Positions 27,272-38,100 of a DNA stretch of 64,000 nt are shown here, one piece after another. The stretch's first letter is position 1. Each line of letters begins with the position of its first letter. Origin of the DNA: Ficedula albicollis (lineage: Eukaryota > Chordata > Aves > Passeriformes > Muscicapidae); NCBI RefSeq assembly GCF_000247815.1, contig NC_021674.1, positions 25,980,331 to 26,044,330 on the forward strand, written 5' to 3'. Below the pieces are notes generated by a model, which saw only the letters and a program-made list of their open reading frames with translations, did no database searches and was not told the DNA's origin. The position numbers and the translations under genes were made by a program.

Positions 27272-30200
27272 ATGTTCTGCCTATCTGTTTCTCCTCCTCC
27301 ATTAGCCAGATGATCACAGCAGCTACATCAGCTCTAAGTGGGATCAGACCTGAAAGGTGCAGCTCTGACACTCCAGGGACATGACCTGCAAGGATTTTTT
27401 TCCTCCACTGTTTAACACTTGCTTAAGTTGGAGCACTGAGCAAGCCTTTGAATCTTGCCCTTGAGCTGATGGATCTGCGGGGATGTTTTGGCTGTGAGAT
27501 GTTGCTCTTTGTTTTGGAGACAACACAGCACAGGAAACTGTCCTGACAGCCACAGCTCACTTAAATGCTCTCGTGGCTGCTAATGGCAATGCAATAAGCC
27601 AGGGTTGCCCAAGTCTATTTTCTCTAACACCAGTCTTTAAAGAGCAGGAGGTTATTTTTCCTTTGTTGCAAGGACTTGTTCAGGCACGTCTGACTGGGAT
27701 GTGACATTTCCTGAGGGATGTGGTTAAAGACAAAGTAAATGATGGTGTTTCTGTGACTCCACAAAAATCTGATAGCCAGAGACTGTCATGGAAGAGAGCA
27801 TCTGGGAAGTAGTGATGCTTCTCATCTCTTCCCTTGGGAAGTTTATGGGACTGCTAAATATCAGGAACTGCAAAGTGTCTGGACCTCACATGGAGCAGGA
27901 ATATATTATACGTATCTGAACATTCTGGTGCAGAAAGAAGTGGAGGTATGAATCAATTATTAAAAATTATGTAAAATATAGAATAAATTATTCACATTTA
28001 TGAAATTATTCTTAATGACCTTTCAAGAGTATCGTGTCAAAATTATCACTGTAATGTGACTTGGTTCTCTGCAAGGGAAGAAGTAATTCTGTATTAAAGG
28101 TAGAGCTCCCAAACCAACTGGAGCTCCTTCCAGAAAAAATGAGGGGCAAAAAGGCTTATTTTCTTCCCATTTGAACAGAAAGGGATTATTGAATGTCTGT
28201 GTGATGCAGAGAGGGTACCAGGCAATGTACCAGCATTAGGTACCAGCAAAGGTGAGTGGCCTCCCCCAGAGGGGACTGAACAATGAAATTCTCCAGCTTT
28301 TGCTGGGGTTAGGTTGCAGACCTCCAGTTGGGCTCCTGCTTGGAGGGGACATGGGAGCCTTCTCCCCCCTCTCCCACACCAGTGTTTTGTTCCCTCTCTG
28401 TATCAAGAGAAAGATGGGGGAAAAGTCAGAGCCAGTATTTTATTCACTTCAATTTTCAATTTTTAAGACCGTACGAGCAGCTGAAGGACTTAAATCTGTT
28501 ATTGCCACAGAGGAACCTTGTTCTGCTTGAGTTATGCTGAGTACACTCATAAACCAAAGCAGCCACAGTTATGAAGAAATGTTCTTCAAAAACCTCATCC
28601 TTAATCTCATTTGAGTATGAAACTAAGGGACAGACTTTTTAAGCAGGCCCTCTTGAAACCTGCCCAAAAGATTAATGTGTAAATGCACAGAAAGCTCTGC
28701 AAGCTCTTGAATGGAGACATTTTATTTCCAAATAACCACAGGAGTAACTGTTTGTAGCAAAAAGATGATTATGGCATTGTGGCCAAAGTAAGGTGAGTCC
28801 CTAAACTTGACAGCATAGTATTTGCATATTACCTCGATGTTAGAGTTTCTCACACTACCTTTGTTTATTTTTACTGGATGAAGCACAAGAAAAGCATGAT
28901 GCTCGCTTAAATCTCCACAAATCCAAACATCTGAAGCTACATTGCTCCACTTTCCTGGCTCTGTTCCTCTCTGAAGGCACGCCGCTTGCATGCTCACTCT
29001 GGTTTTTCCCATGAACTACAGGGTGCAGGCCAAAATACCCTTTGCAACTGGTAACTCCTAGGCACACTGGGTTCCAGTTAATGTAACAACTGGACATTTC
29101 ATAATGCTTGAAGCATCCGTGGCATGGATAAAATTAGCAGGAAATATAAGGACAATTTTTTATTTTCTACAGGGTCAATTTTATTAAATTCGGTGGAAGT
29201 ATCTTAGGATGACAAAAAAGGTAAGTTACATGGAAAACTGATTGTGACACCCGTGACAAGAGTAGCAGAGTGGCATGTAGGACATGCCTGGATGTGCAGA
29301 AGCTGAGCACCTCTCTGTGCCCTGGCTCAGGGAGGTTCTTCACTTCCATCATCACGGGCTGCTACGCAATGGCGCAGCGCTGCATCCCCATCAGTGGGAC
29401 AATGACACAGCCTCTGGCTGGCATGTCTGTGGGAAATCGAGCTGGATCTTTCAGTATTTGGTTTGCTGGAGCTGAAGGCACAAGCCAGTTCATCAGAAGC
29501 AAAGCTGGAGGAACCATCTTGGCAAGTGCTGGGTCAGTGGTCACCTCCCCTCCTGCCAGCATCACTGACGGATGGACGGTTCAGCTTCCCATTTCTGGGA
29601 AAACAACCTTCTATCTGACCATGATACCCTGCAGCACCGAACAACAACTCAGCAGGAAGGAAACCATCCCTTGGAGCCAGGCTTAGGGAGCAGTCTGAGG
29701 TGACAGAACCAGCACAAGTGACGGGGTGTTGGTGACCAAGAGCCGCCGGGCTGGGGGCAGCAGGCACCCTGCAGCTGGCAGGCGCCAGGGCAGCGCTGAG
29801 GGGCACCCAGATGGGTCCACAGCTGTCCCTCTGGGCACACGGCAGCCCCCCTCAGCCAAACAGGCAGGGAGAGGCGCCGCAGCTCCACATGCCCACTGCG
29901 TAATTGTCAAATATGCCTGTAATACAATTGAGTCAGAGGGAATTATTGCTGCAGCACAGTTGCTTTGGGAAGCCTTCCTCTTGTAGGCTGAACTGCAACT
30001 ATCAAATCTCTGTTGGTTTGGCTGAAAAAAGATCATGGCAGTGATGTCTTTTCACTAAAAAGGATTGTTTCCCACTCTGCTGTCATTAAAAAGAAATGCA
30101 AACTAGCCAAACTCATTCTTTACCAAGACACTCTGAAAATGGAACATTTTTTGGACAAAATAACTGTAATTCAAACTGCAGCAGCCAGTGCTGTGCCTGC

Positions 30201-30459
30201 TTTGGTACCCAGCCAGTGAATTTTGAAGTAAACACCCTCCAGGACTGTTCTCCATTTGGATTTATTAGTCATTACCGAGAAAAGGTAATTAGCACTTCTG
30301 AAGCGTTGTGCTGATCAGTGTTTCCAATGGAAACGGCCGGGGTCCTTGCGCGGCGCAGGAGTCGGCAGCTCCGCTCTGCTCTGCGTGGAGCAGTTCAGGG
30401 TGGGCAGCCCCTCAGCTGGGAATGCTCTAACTACTGCTCCAGTGGTGCTAATGACACTG
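27272..30459. other. non-genic stretch
   Basis: I cannot support a gene. The longest frame (plus strand, 29270-29686, 138 codons) lacks a recognisable domain and overlaps comparable frames on the other strand. GC content rises at about 29650-29900 and around 30340-30400, where several CpG dinucleotides cluster. A regulatory role is possible, but the sequence does not show it. Confidence 0.35.
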
Positions 30460-32066
30460 TACACGGGATCAGGCAGGGAGGGGAGCTGCTCCCTGGCCTG
30501 TTGGGCTTCTCCTTCTGTTACCCTGGAGGAGAGTCATTTTTGTTACAATATACAATCCTTCCTGCTGGTCAAAGGCAACGGCACCTACTACTCCTTTACT
30601 GCACAACAGCAAAATAGAAGGTAACTATTTTTTCTTTTTGCATGCACGCTGCCAAAAAAACGGAAAAGAACCTTGTGGTGGAACAAGAGGAGCATGATAC
30701 TTTAGGCAAAAATGTGGGCTTTTTATCTTCCTTTCAAAACTAATGATTGAGAAAACTCTGTTCAGACTCAAGTCAGTGCTAAAACTTACAGAATTGGTTC
30801 TCCGAAGTTTTTGTTCCCCAAACTTCCATTACTTATGATCTGTAATAATAATATAAGAGATGGGATGTAAATCTTGTGTTCTTAAATCTCAAATCCTGAG
30901 CATTAAGCATGTCAAGCTCCCTGCCACACTTATTATTGAGCCCAGGGAAGTAAGTCTATCAGATTTTATCAACATTGCTATCTAAATAAATACTACAATA
31001 CCTAGGCTTGTCTGAAGCAGTTGTCTTTATTTTTCTGTATCTGGAAGTGTGGACAAAATCCATGCTGAGTGAAAGAGGTAGCATGTAAGTTTGGGAAGAC
31101 TTCTGTTTTGATGAGCACAATTAACAAATACAGCTGGAGGATTTACCCCCAAAGTACCTGTAAGTCTGCAACAACCACTCTCTTTCCTGCACAGAACAGA
31201 GCATTTCAAGCCAGTACAATACACTACACGGGATCAGGCAGGGAGGGGAGCTGCTCCCTGGCCTGTTGGGCTTCTCCTTCTGTTACCCTGGAGGAGAGTC
31301 ATTTTTGTTACAATATACAATCCTTCCTGCTGGTCAAAGGCAACGGCACCTACTACTCCTTTACTGCACAACAGCAAAATAGAAGGTAACTATTTTTTCT
31401 TTTTGCATGCACGCTGCCAAAAAAACGGAAAAGAACCTTGTGGTGGAACAAGAGGAGCATGATACTTTAGGCAAAAATGTGGGCTTTTTATCTTCCTTTC
31501 AAAACTAATGATTGAGAAAACTCTGTTCAGACTCAAGTCAGTGCTAAAACTTACAGAATTGGTTCTCCGAAGTTTTTGTTCCCCAAACTTCCATTACTTA
31601 TGATCTGTAATAATAATATAAGAGATGGGATGTAAATCTTGTGTTCTTAAATCTCAAATCCTGAGCATTAAGCATGTCAAGCTCCCTGCCACACTTATTA
31701 TTGAGCCCAGGGAAGTAAGTCTATCAGATTTTATCAACATTGCTATCTAAATAAATACTACAATACCTAGGCTTGTCTGAAGCAGTTGTCTTTATTTTTC
31801 TGTATCTGGAAGTGTGGACAAAATCCATGCTGAGTGAAAGAGGTAGCATGTAAGTTTGGGAAGACTTCTGTTTTGATGAGCACAATTAACAAATACAGCT
31901 GGAGGATTTACCCCCAAAGTACCTGTAAGTCTGCAACAACCACTCTCTTTCCGTCTCTTTCCTGCACATTTCAAGCCAGTACAATACCCTTCCAGCCACT
32001 CTCTTTCCTGCACAGAACAGAGCATTTCAAGCCAGTACAATACCCTTCCAGCCAAGAGGCACTTTG
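30460..32066. repeat. two-copy tandem duplication, 765-bp unit, 728 bp identical
   Basis: Segment 30460-31187 recurs at 31225-31952 with no difference that I can see. Both copies run from tacacgggatcaggcaggga through gcatgcacgctgcc to accactctctttcc. Past that point copy two continues into a 100-base patch where ctctttcctgcaca, atttcaagccagtacaatac and ccttccagcc are repeated again in a scrambled order (about 31940-32055). The duplicated unit contains no gene I recognise, although each copy has a splice-donor-like aaatagaaggtaact and cctgtaagt. Confidence 0.93.
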
Positions 32067-34968
32067 CATCCTCTGGGAAGCATGCAGGAAATCTCGGGAT
32101 TGAGTCCAGTATGCATGCAAAGTACTTTGCAATTGTTGCAGGGGCTGTGGTGTGGTGAGCTGGTAGAGGGTACCATACCCCTCTGATTATGTTGATGATG
32201 GCCTTTACTCATGTAATCTCCCCTGCCACACACAGAGCAGAGGCTCTTAGGAAGAAGATTCCAGTGCCAGCAACACTCATTAATGCACACAAGATGGGAC
32301 CACCCTGGCAACATCCAACTTGTTGATGCACTCAGAGCATCCATGAATGTTTGTCCCTCTTCCAGGGAGATGAGTGCAAGTCTGATTATCATCAGGATGA
32401 AGTTTGCCTGATCACAAAAAACGTGATGGGCCGGTGGCTGTTTACAAGCTGCGTGTGCAGAAGCAAATGGATCTGTGAGTGTTTGCTTTTCAGCTGCTGC
32501 TGGGAAACAGGCACCCTCCTGCCAGGTCACAGAGCAGCTACACTACAGACCTCTCAAAGCAGCTCCCCGGCCGCGGAGGTGGATGCACAGCTCGCACTCA
32601 AAAGCTGCCCAGTACACAGGAGTTGCTATGGCAGTGCTCTGCAAATATACATTGCACAAGGGAGCAGCGACGGGCGACCACACCGACTCCTCTTTTGTGT
32701 CCTACACACAAGGTTCCTCCCACCCTGGGAACTGTGGAGCAGGACAAACACCAGAATATAGTATCTATCTACCTATCTAAATACATCTCTGCTTAAGTCT
32801 ATTGTCAGATTGCATCTGACTGTGGAACTGGGTTTAAAACACCTGGGTAACAATTTACATACTATGTCAACAACAGCCTCTCTCCCCGTCCCCTTCCCTC
32901 TCTCCCTCCTGCAGTGCAGAGCGGGCCAACTTCACAGCATCCTTCACAGCAAAACGTGTCTCAGCTGCATCTTTTTGTCTTCATGAAACTCCTTTAATTC
33001 TGGTGCTTCAACACCTACTCCTTCCTCTGCTGCTGCTCAAAATGCGGCCAGGGAACACCGTCTCCTTGGAAACCTGCCCTGGCCTAAAAAAGTCCATTTG
33101 GGTGCCTGTGTGGCATGGGAAAGCCAGAGAACCCACGGGCTGAGCACCTTTCACGGCTGAGCTGCTTCCACCTGGAGTGAAATCAGCCTAGATCAGATCT
33201 GGAATCCCTCAGTGAATAGATAAATAAGCTGGGCTATTGCATCTGCATCATTTAAGGGGAAAAAATAAAACTATTGGCCTGGGAGTGCAGCAGGCTGCTG
33301 CGAGGAACCTGAGAGCAGAGTGCTTCCCTCGGTGCAGGCACTGGGAGGGAAGGCTGGGGGCGGGAGCTCTCTGATGGAGCGGGCTGGGAGCAGCACAAGG
33401 GCCCAGCTCTCCATCAGCCTGCAGATTCCAAATAACTGTAAACAAAACTGACTTCAAGTCTGCTGCCAGAGCCTCAGGCTCTGTAAGAAACAACCCCATC
33501 TTATTTATTGACTGAGGATATTATTATTTCCAGAGCAAACTAGTTGTGGATCACAATACTGGGCACAATTATAGTACAAAGTGTGCTTTAGTGCAAACTT
33601 ACTTATGAAATAGTCACAAATCTTCTTTGGACAAAAATGGGTGCAAAGCCCCAACCTCTTTTTTATTTTTTTATTTTTTTTTTTGTAGGAAAGTGCAGCA
33701 AATTTCCGCATCATCTTTACCTAGGGGCAGGGCTGGCTCTCGTGTGACACCTCGCTGCCAAAGCCCCGGGGAGGTCACGCAGAGCTGAGGAGCAGCTCAG
33801 CAGGAGCTGTGCCAGCTGTGTCCCCTCCCTGGCCGTGCGAGCCATGGGGAGGCTGTGTGCATCAGAGGCTCCTCACTATTGCATCTGATAGGAGATGCAA
33901 AATGATGCTACAGAAGGCTCAACTCCATACCTCTAATGTGAAATTTCTATGGACAATCCAAAGATGAAGTTCTAAGGAAGAAGCAATTCATATACACACA
34001 TACTGCCTTCAGCACACTTTCCCTTTAAAAACCGCTGCCTTCCTTTGCATCATCAAAAAAAGGATATGAAAATGTTTTGTGCCAGAATGGTAATGCAGTA
34101 GAGCACAGAGTTCAGTCACTATATACTGGTAAACACTATATTCCTCACTAAACTGATGCAATAGGTGATTAATAAGAATGAAGCTCAGAGATTATAATTA
34201 GTTGCTTCATGTAAGGCCTTTCAATAAATATGTAAGTGGAGATAATTTATGTGTTTTTCATACTACTCCAAGTGTGAACTGATTTGATCTTTGGTCTTTC
34301 TGCTTTTGTGAATTATACTGCAATAGCAGCTTTATTTTTTAAAAAGTATTTTTAATTTAAATTGGTCTAGACAAGTGCTACACTAAATGTAGTGAGCATA
34401 TACAGTATATAAAAGCAAGGCAGGAAAAAAGATTATCAAAATAGATGAAATAATTTTGTAAACAGCATATATTGCATGTCTATTTGGTGCAATTGTCATT
34501 CTTGTCCTGTCAGATCTGTGGGGAGACAGCCACATATTTAAACACAACTTAAAGTTGTTTGGTGAATTTACTCCTATTTAGAGCAGGTCTGGGCTTTAAT
34601 TCAGGGCTTGGGGGTTTTATCTTCAATGATCACTGAAAGGTGCAAGTGCTTTGAACAGCTGTACCCTAGCACGGTCTTTTTCCAGTCACCTTGAACCAAC
34701 ACTTGGAAATAAGCCTTTGCTATTAACTTGAACAGGAGGTTAGCCAGGCACCTGTGAAGAAAAAAGGCATTCTCTGTTTCTGCCTGTTGCAAATTCTTCT
34801 ACAGTTTGGCTTGTCTAAGCTAAGCCTGTAGACCTGAGCCCCATCCTGGAAATACTTATCCCAGATCCAGGTTACAATGGCACTTTTCTGTTGGGCTTTC
34901 TCTTTGTTTGTCTGCTTGGTTTTGGTGTCTGTCCATGCAATGAAAGTGCTTATCTGCAGGGAAAAGCT
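32067..34968. other. downstream flank of TTC7A, including its probable 3' UTR
   Basis: The part just below 34969 should be the 3' untranslated region of the minus-strand TTC7A exon. On the minus strand an ATTAAA (plus-strand tttaat at about 34595) and an AATAAA (plus-strand tttatt, 34331-34336) are candidate polyadenylation signals about 370 and 640 bases past the stop. I cannot choose between them. A T-rich tract (33660-33683) and a GC-rich block (33725-33850) are the only other features. A possible plus-strand exon at 32366-32474 is discussed as a lead. Confidence 0.4.
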
Positions 34969-35190
34969 TCAGAGCTGCCTGGGTATGACGGTGAACGGAA
35001 TGACAGGACTGCTGGATTCAAGATCCAGGGCAGTAAGGAAACATTCAATGGCTGCTTCGTTTTTCCCCTGAGCTTGCAAGACCTCTCCCAGGCCGTTCCA
35101 GGCAATGTGGCTGGTGGTCTGGATCCGGATGGCATCTCTGAGGACTTTCTGGGCCAGTTCCCTCCGCCCAAGTCTGCTCAGCACCAGGCC
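34969..35190 (-). CDS. TTC7A: TTC7A terminal coding exon (tetratricopeptide repeat protein 7A)
   Basis: TTC7 proteins are alpha-helical repeat scaffolds. With EFR3 and hyccin (FAM126) they hold phosphatidylinositol 4-kinase alpha at the plasma membrane. This exon encodes the final 73 residues and the stop. The exon opens after a good minus-strand acceptor (ttgtttgttgacag) in codon phase 0. It contains [17 protein letters not shown] (residues 4-20) and one full TPR at about residues 30-62, including [13 protein letters not shown] and ECFLTAL. It ends PFTVIPRQL, the family's conserved C-terminus. The combination LSRLG, QKVLRDA and QGKNEAA agrees with TTC7A; TTC7B has different residues at those places as I recall it. 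The frame is intact, with no stop or frameshift. The preceding exon, expected at higher coordinates, was not found in the window, so only this piece of the gene is annotated. A lone processed fragment is possible but unlikely given the acceptor site. Confidence 0.92.
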   Translation of the reverse strand, partial: GLVLSRLGRRELAQKVLRDAIRIQTTSHIAWNGLGEVLQAQGKNEAAIECFLTALDLESSSPVIPFTVIPRQL

Positions 35191-38100
35191 CTGTCAACAA
35201 ACAAGTGATGAGCAGTTAACAACAGAGCAGAAGAGAGGAAGAAATGGAGCATCCCAAGTTTCACCCATGAGTGCAGGCACAGGAGTCCTATGGAGGAGGC
35301 ATCTCTACCCATTTCTGAAGAATAAAAGTGATCAGTTGTTAAGTTCTGTGTTTTTTGATAGTGATGCACACTTTAAAAAGTAATTGTGAAAATACGTTTT
35401 TTAAAAGCAGATTCAGATTCAGCTCTGCAAGTGCTCCTGCTGTGTACTACTGGGAGATGTTTACTGGTACTATACAGAAGAAAGGTTACAGGCCCTTTAA
35501 GCATCCCTCTCTCCATGCCCAGAAAATATACACAGGTTTGACTACAGCCAGTATCTGAATTCATTCCTGCACATCCGCAATATCCAGCTGAGGCTGAGGT
35601 AAAGTCTCTCATCTCCTACGTTCTGACCACACTTGAGATATTTCTTCTCAACAAACAGGGGGCAGAGGGATGTGGTCTCCTTCCAGCCTTCCATGGGCAG
35701 GCTGTACGTACCAGCATGGGATGTAACAGCTCTGTCCTCCTGCACTTCAATCCTGAAGATCCTAAAGCAGTGTGGGGGAGGAGAAGGATGGAGGAACCTT
35801 GTTTAAAAAGCTGTCCTTAGGGTAAGAAAAGACACAAGTGGGTGTAACCATCTGGAAGGAACGGGAGGGGGAGGATGAAAGAACTGTTAGGAAGAACATG
35901 TTTTCCTATAGGGCTCTCATGGATGTGTCTGAACCCACAAAGCACTAATGAGCTGGGCTCCCTGTTAATTACACAGCAGCCAACCACACGGAGCCCAGAT
36001 GGCCAGATGGGCTTTGCAGGCCACAACATATCCATGGCATTCCTCTGCTTCCTCCTGAAGGTGCACACACCAGGATGAACCTTCCGCCAGCTTCATCCAG
36101 GTGTGGCCCCTGGAAGAAGCAGCAGCACTGCCATGTCACCTGCCAAGCTCAGCATGCCCTCTGCCTGCACTCACCCCTGGAAATGCTGGCAAGTGAGATC
36201 ACTGCCTGACTTCAGGCTTTTCCACCTATGCAGTAGGTGGATGCATATATATATATGTGTAAAGAAAAGCATTAACTTAATCTATTGCCTTTAGTGCATG
36301 TGGAAAGATGTAAGAAACCTGCAATCTCTCACAACTAGAACCCAAGTAAATTTCTGATGAAAGAATGGTGATGCTTTTAGAAATAGTGAAGATTTTTTGT
36401 TTTTGTTTTGTCTGCATTTACATTAAACACAGGGTACATCAACATCCTTAAGGCCAGTGATAGTACTAATACCTACAGAAACACCTTAACTTGCCTGAGA
36501 GAAAAATTAAGTAACACCCATTTAATCAAATATTGGCAGTGCTATGAAAAGCTTCCCTGCCTCTTTCCTACCCATAACCTTGACCTGAATAATCAACTCG
36601 GTATCAAATCTGATCATTTAGAGATGCAGTGGGGGAGTTGTTTCTTCAGGTTCCTCTCTATGTAGGAGAATGACAAGGCAACAGGGTCTGATCTTACAAT
36701 CCCCTTGGGAGCAGGCATACGTGGCACAGAGGTTCCCTGGTGGGAGAGGCTGGTTCCCCTGGAGGTAGCTGCCTGGAGATGACTGCAGGCACGTAATGAC
36801 AGACTGGAAGGAATTTGTGCAATTATAATTTGAGTCACCCGCTTGACAGGGATAATGAGACATAGAAAGGGCAAGTAGTGTGGCCATAGCAAATCTGCTG
36901 CTGAGCCAAGAATAGACAGGAGCTATCTCAGCTCGAGTTTGTACTCGACCACAAACCCACTCTTCCTAAAATCTCTTCCTGTTGTGCTGACCGAGCAGAG
37001 CCGATTGTGCTCTCTGGTGGCCGGGGACCCAGCGCTGTCCTCACCCTGACACAGCAGCATCCAGTGCTCTCAGAGGGCTGCTGGCCCTGGAGGCACAGGG
37101 GCCAGCGGGCCGTGCAGCTGCTGCCTGTCATCCTTCTCCAACGAGGAGGGGAATTCCCTGCCCGGCTGACATCTCGCGCCTCTCAACAATGCTGCAGTGA
37201 AATCCACCTCATCGTAAACTGCTCGTGCAGCACAGCTCCCCTGCGTGCCCAGCACCCCTGCTGCTCAGGAACCAGAGCCTGCTGTGGTTCCCTGCCGTGG
37301 CTCCCCATGTTTGCTGTGCCTGTGCTGGAGGCCAGCAGGAGCACTGTGTTCTGCACACCCAGATGCTGTGCCCACCAGGGGCAGATGTCCACCAGAAGTG
37401 CAGCTCATGTGAAAATTTCCTCTTTGGTAGTCAGTGCTTTCAAGCTTGCCAGTTTAGCTGAGAGAACATCTGTGAACCCTTGGAGAGAGCTATTCCAGGC
37501 TCCCCAAAGCCAGGGGAAGGCCTCCTGTTGATGCTGCAATATACTGCACAAGTGAAAAACTGCTATGTTTTTGGAGGAAACATTTGCTAAAGGAGTTTGA
37601 GATTTTTACCTCCTCCTTGCTTACATGCACAACTGCTGGTGCCAGATGCTGCCCAGGTCCATGGTCCTTCCCAGGCATGCCACCATCCTTGTGATGCAGA
37701 AGAGCCCCATGCCCTCTTCCTGCACATGTGCCTGGACTTCCATGCAGTGTGGGCACAGGACACTGAGCTCCAGTCCTCAGCCCAAGTGCAGGTTGGGGTT
37801 TGGCCAACCCAGGTCTGCCAACGCTCCCCAGCCCCAGCACAGAGACCGACTCCTCTGCCCAGAGAGAGCTGTGACAGATGGTGTCAGCCTTTTAGTGAGG
37901 CTTAGCTGAAGCGGCACAAATATGCTGCTGATGTTTAAAGGACAGGTTGAACATCATTAATTCTGTGTGCAGGAGAGTTTCTGGCTTTGCATTTCCTCTC
38001 TCCCCTCCTCCCTGCACCGCTCCTTGCAAACCACAAGTGTTTTGAGAGCTGGAGGCTGCACAAACCTCAAGCCTCAGGAAGATGCAGCACTGAGCACTTG

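Noticed and set aside
29270..29686. 138-codon plus-strand frame
   Set aside because: No domain was recognised, and overlapping frames of similar quality exist on both strands.
32020..32110. Patch reading SQYNTLPAKRHF after a good acceptor, reminiscent of the STPG4 repeat
   Set aside because: Only about seven residues agree with what I remember of STPG4, the PG signature is missing, and the segment lies in the scrambled border of the 765-bp duplication.
35542..35760. Minus-strand 67-codon frame just upstream of the TTC7A exon, containing SHAGTYSLPMEGWKE
   Set aside because: It was considered as the penultimate TTC7A exon or an antisense neighbour, but the residues do not match TTC7A and no convincing donor follows.
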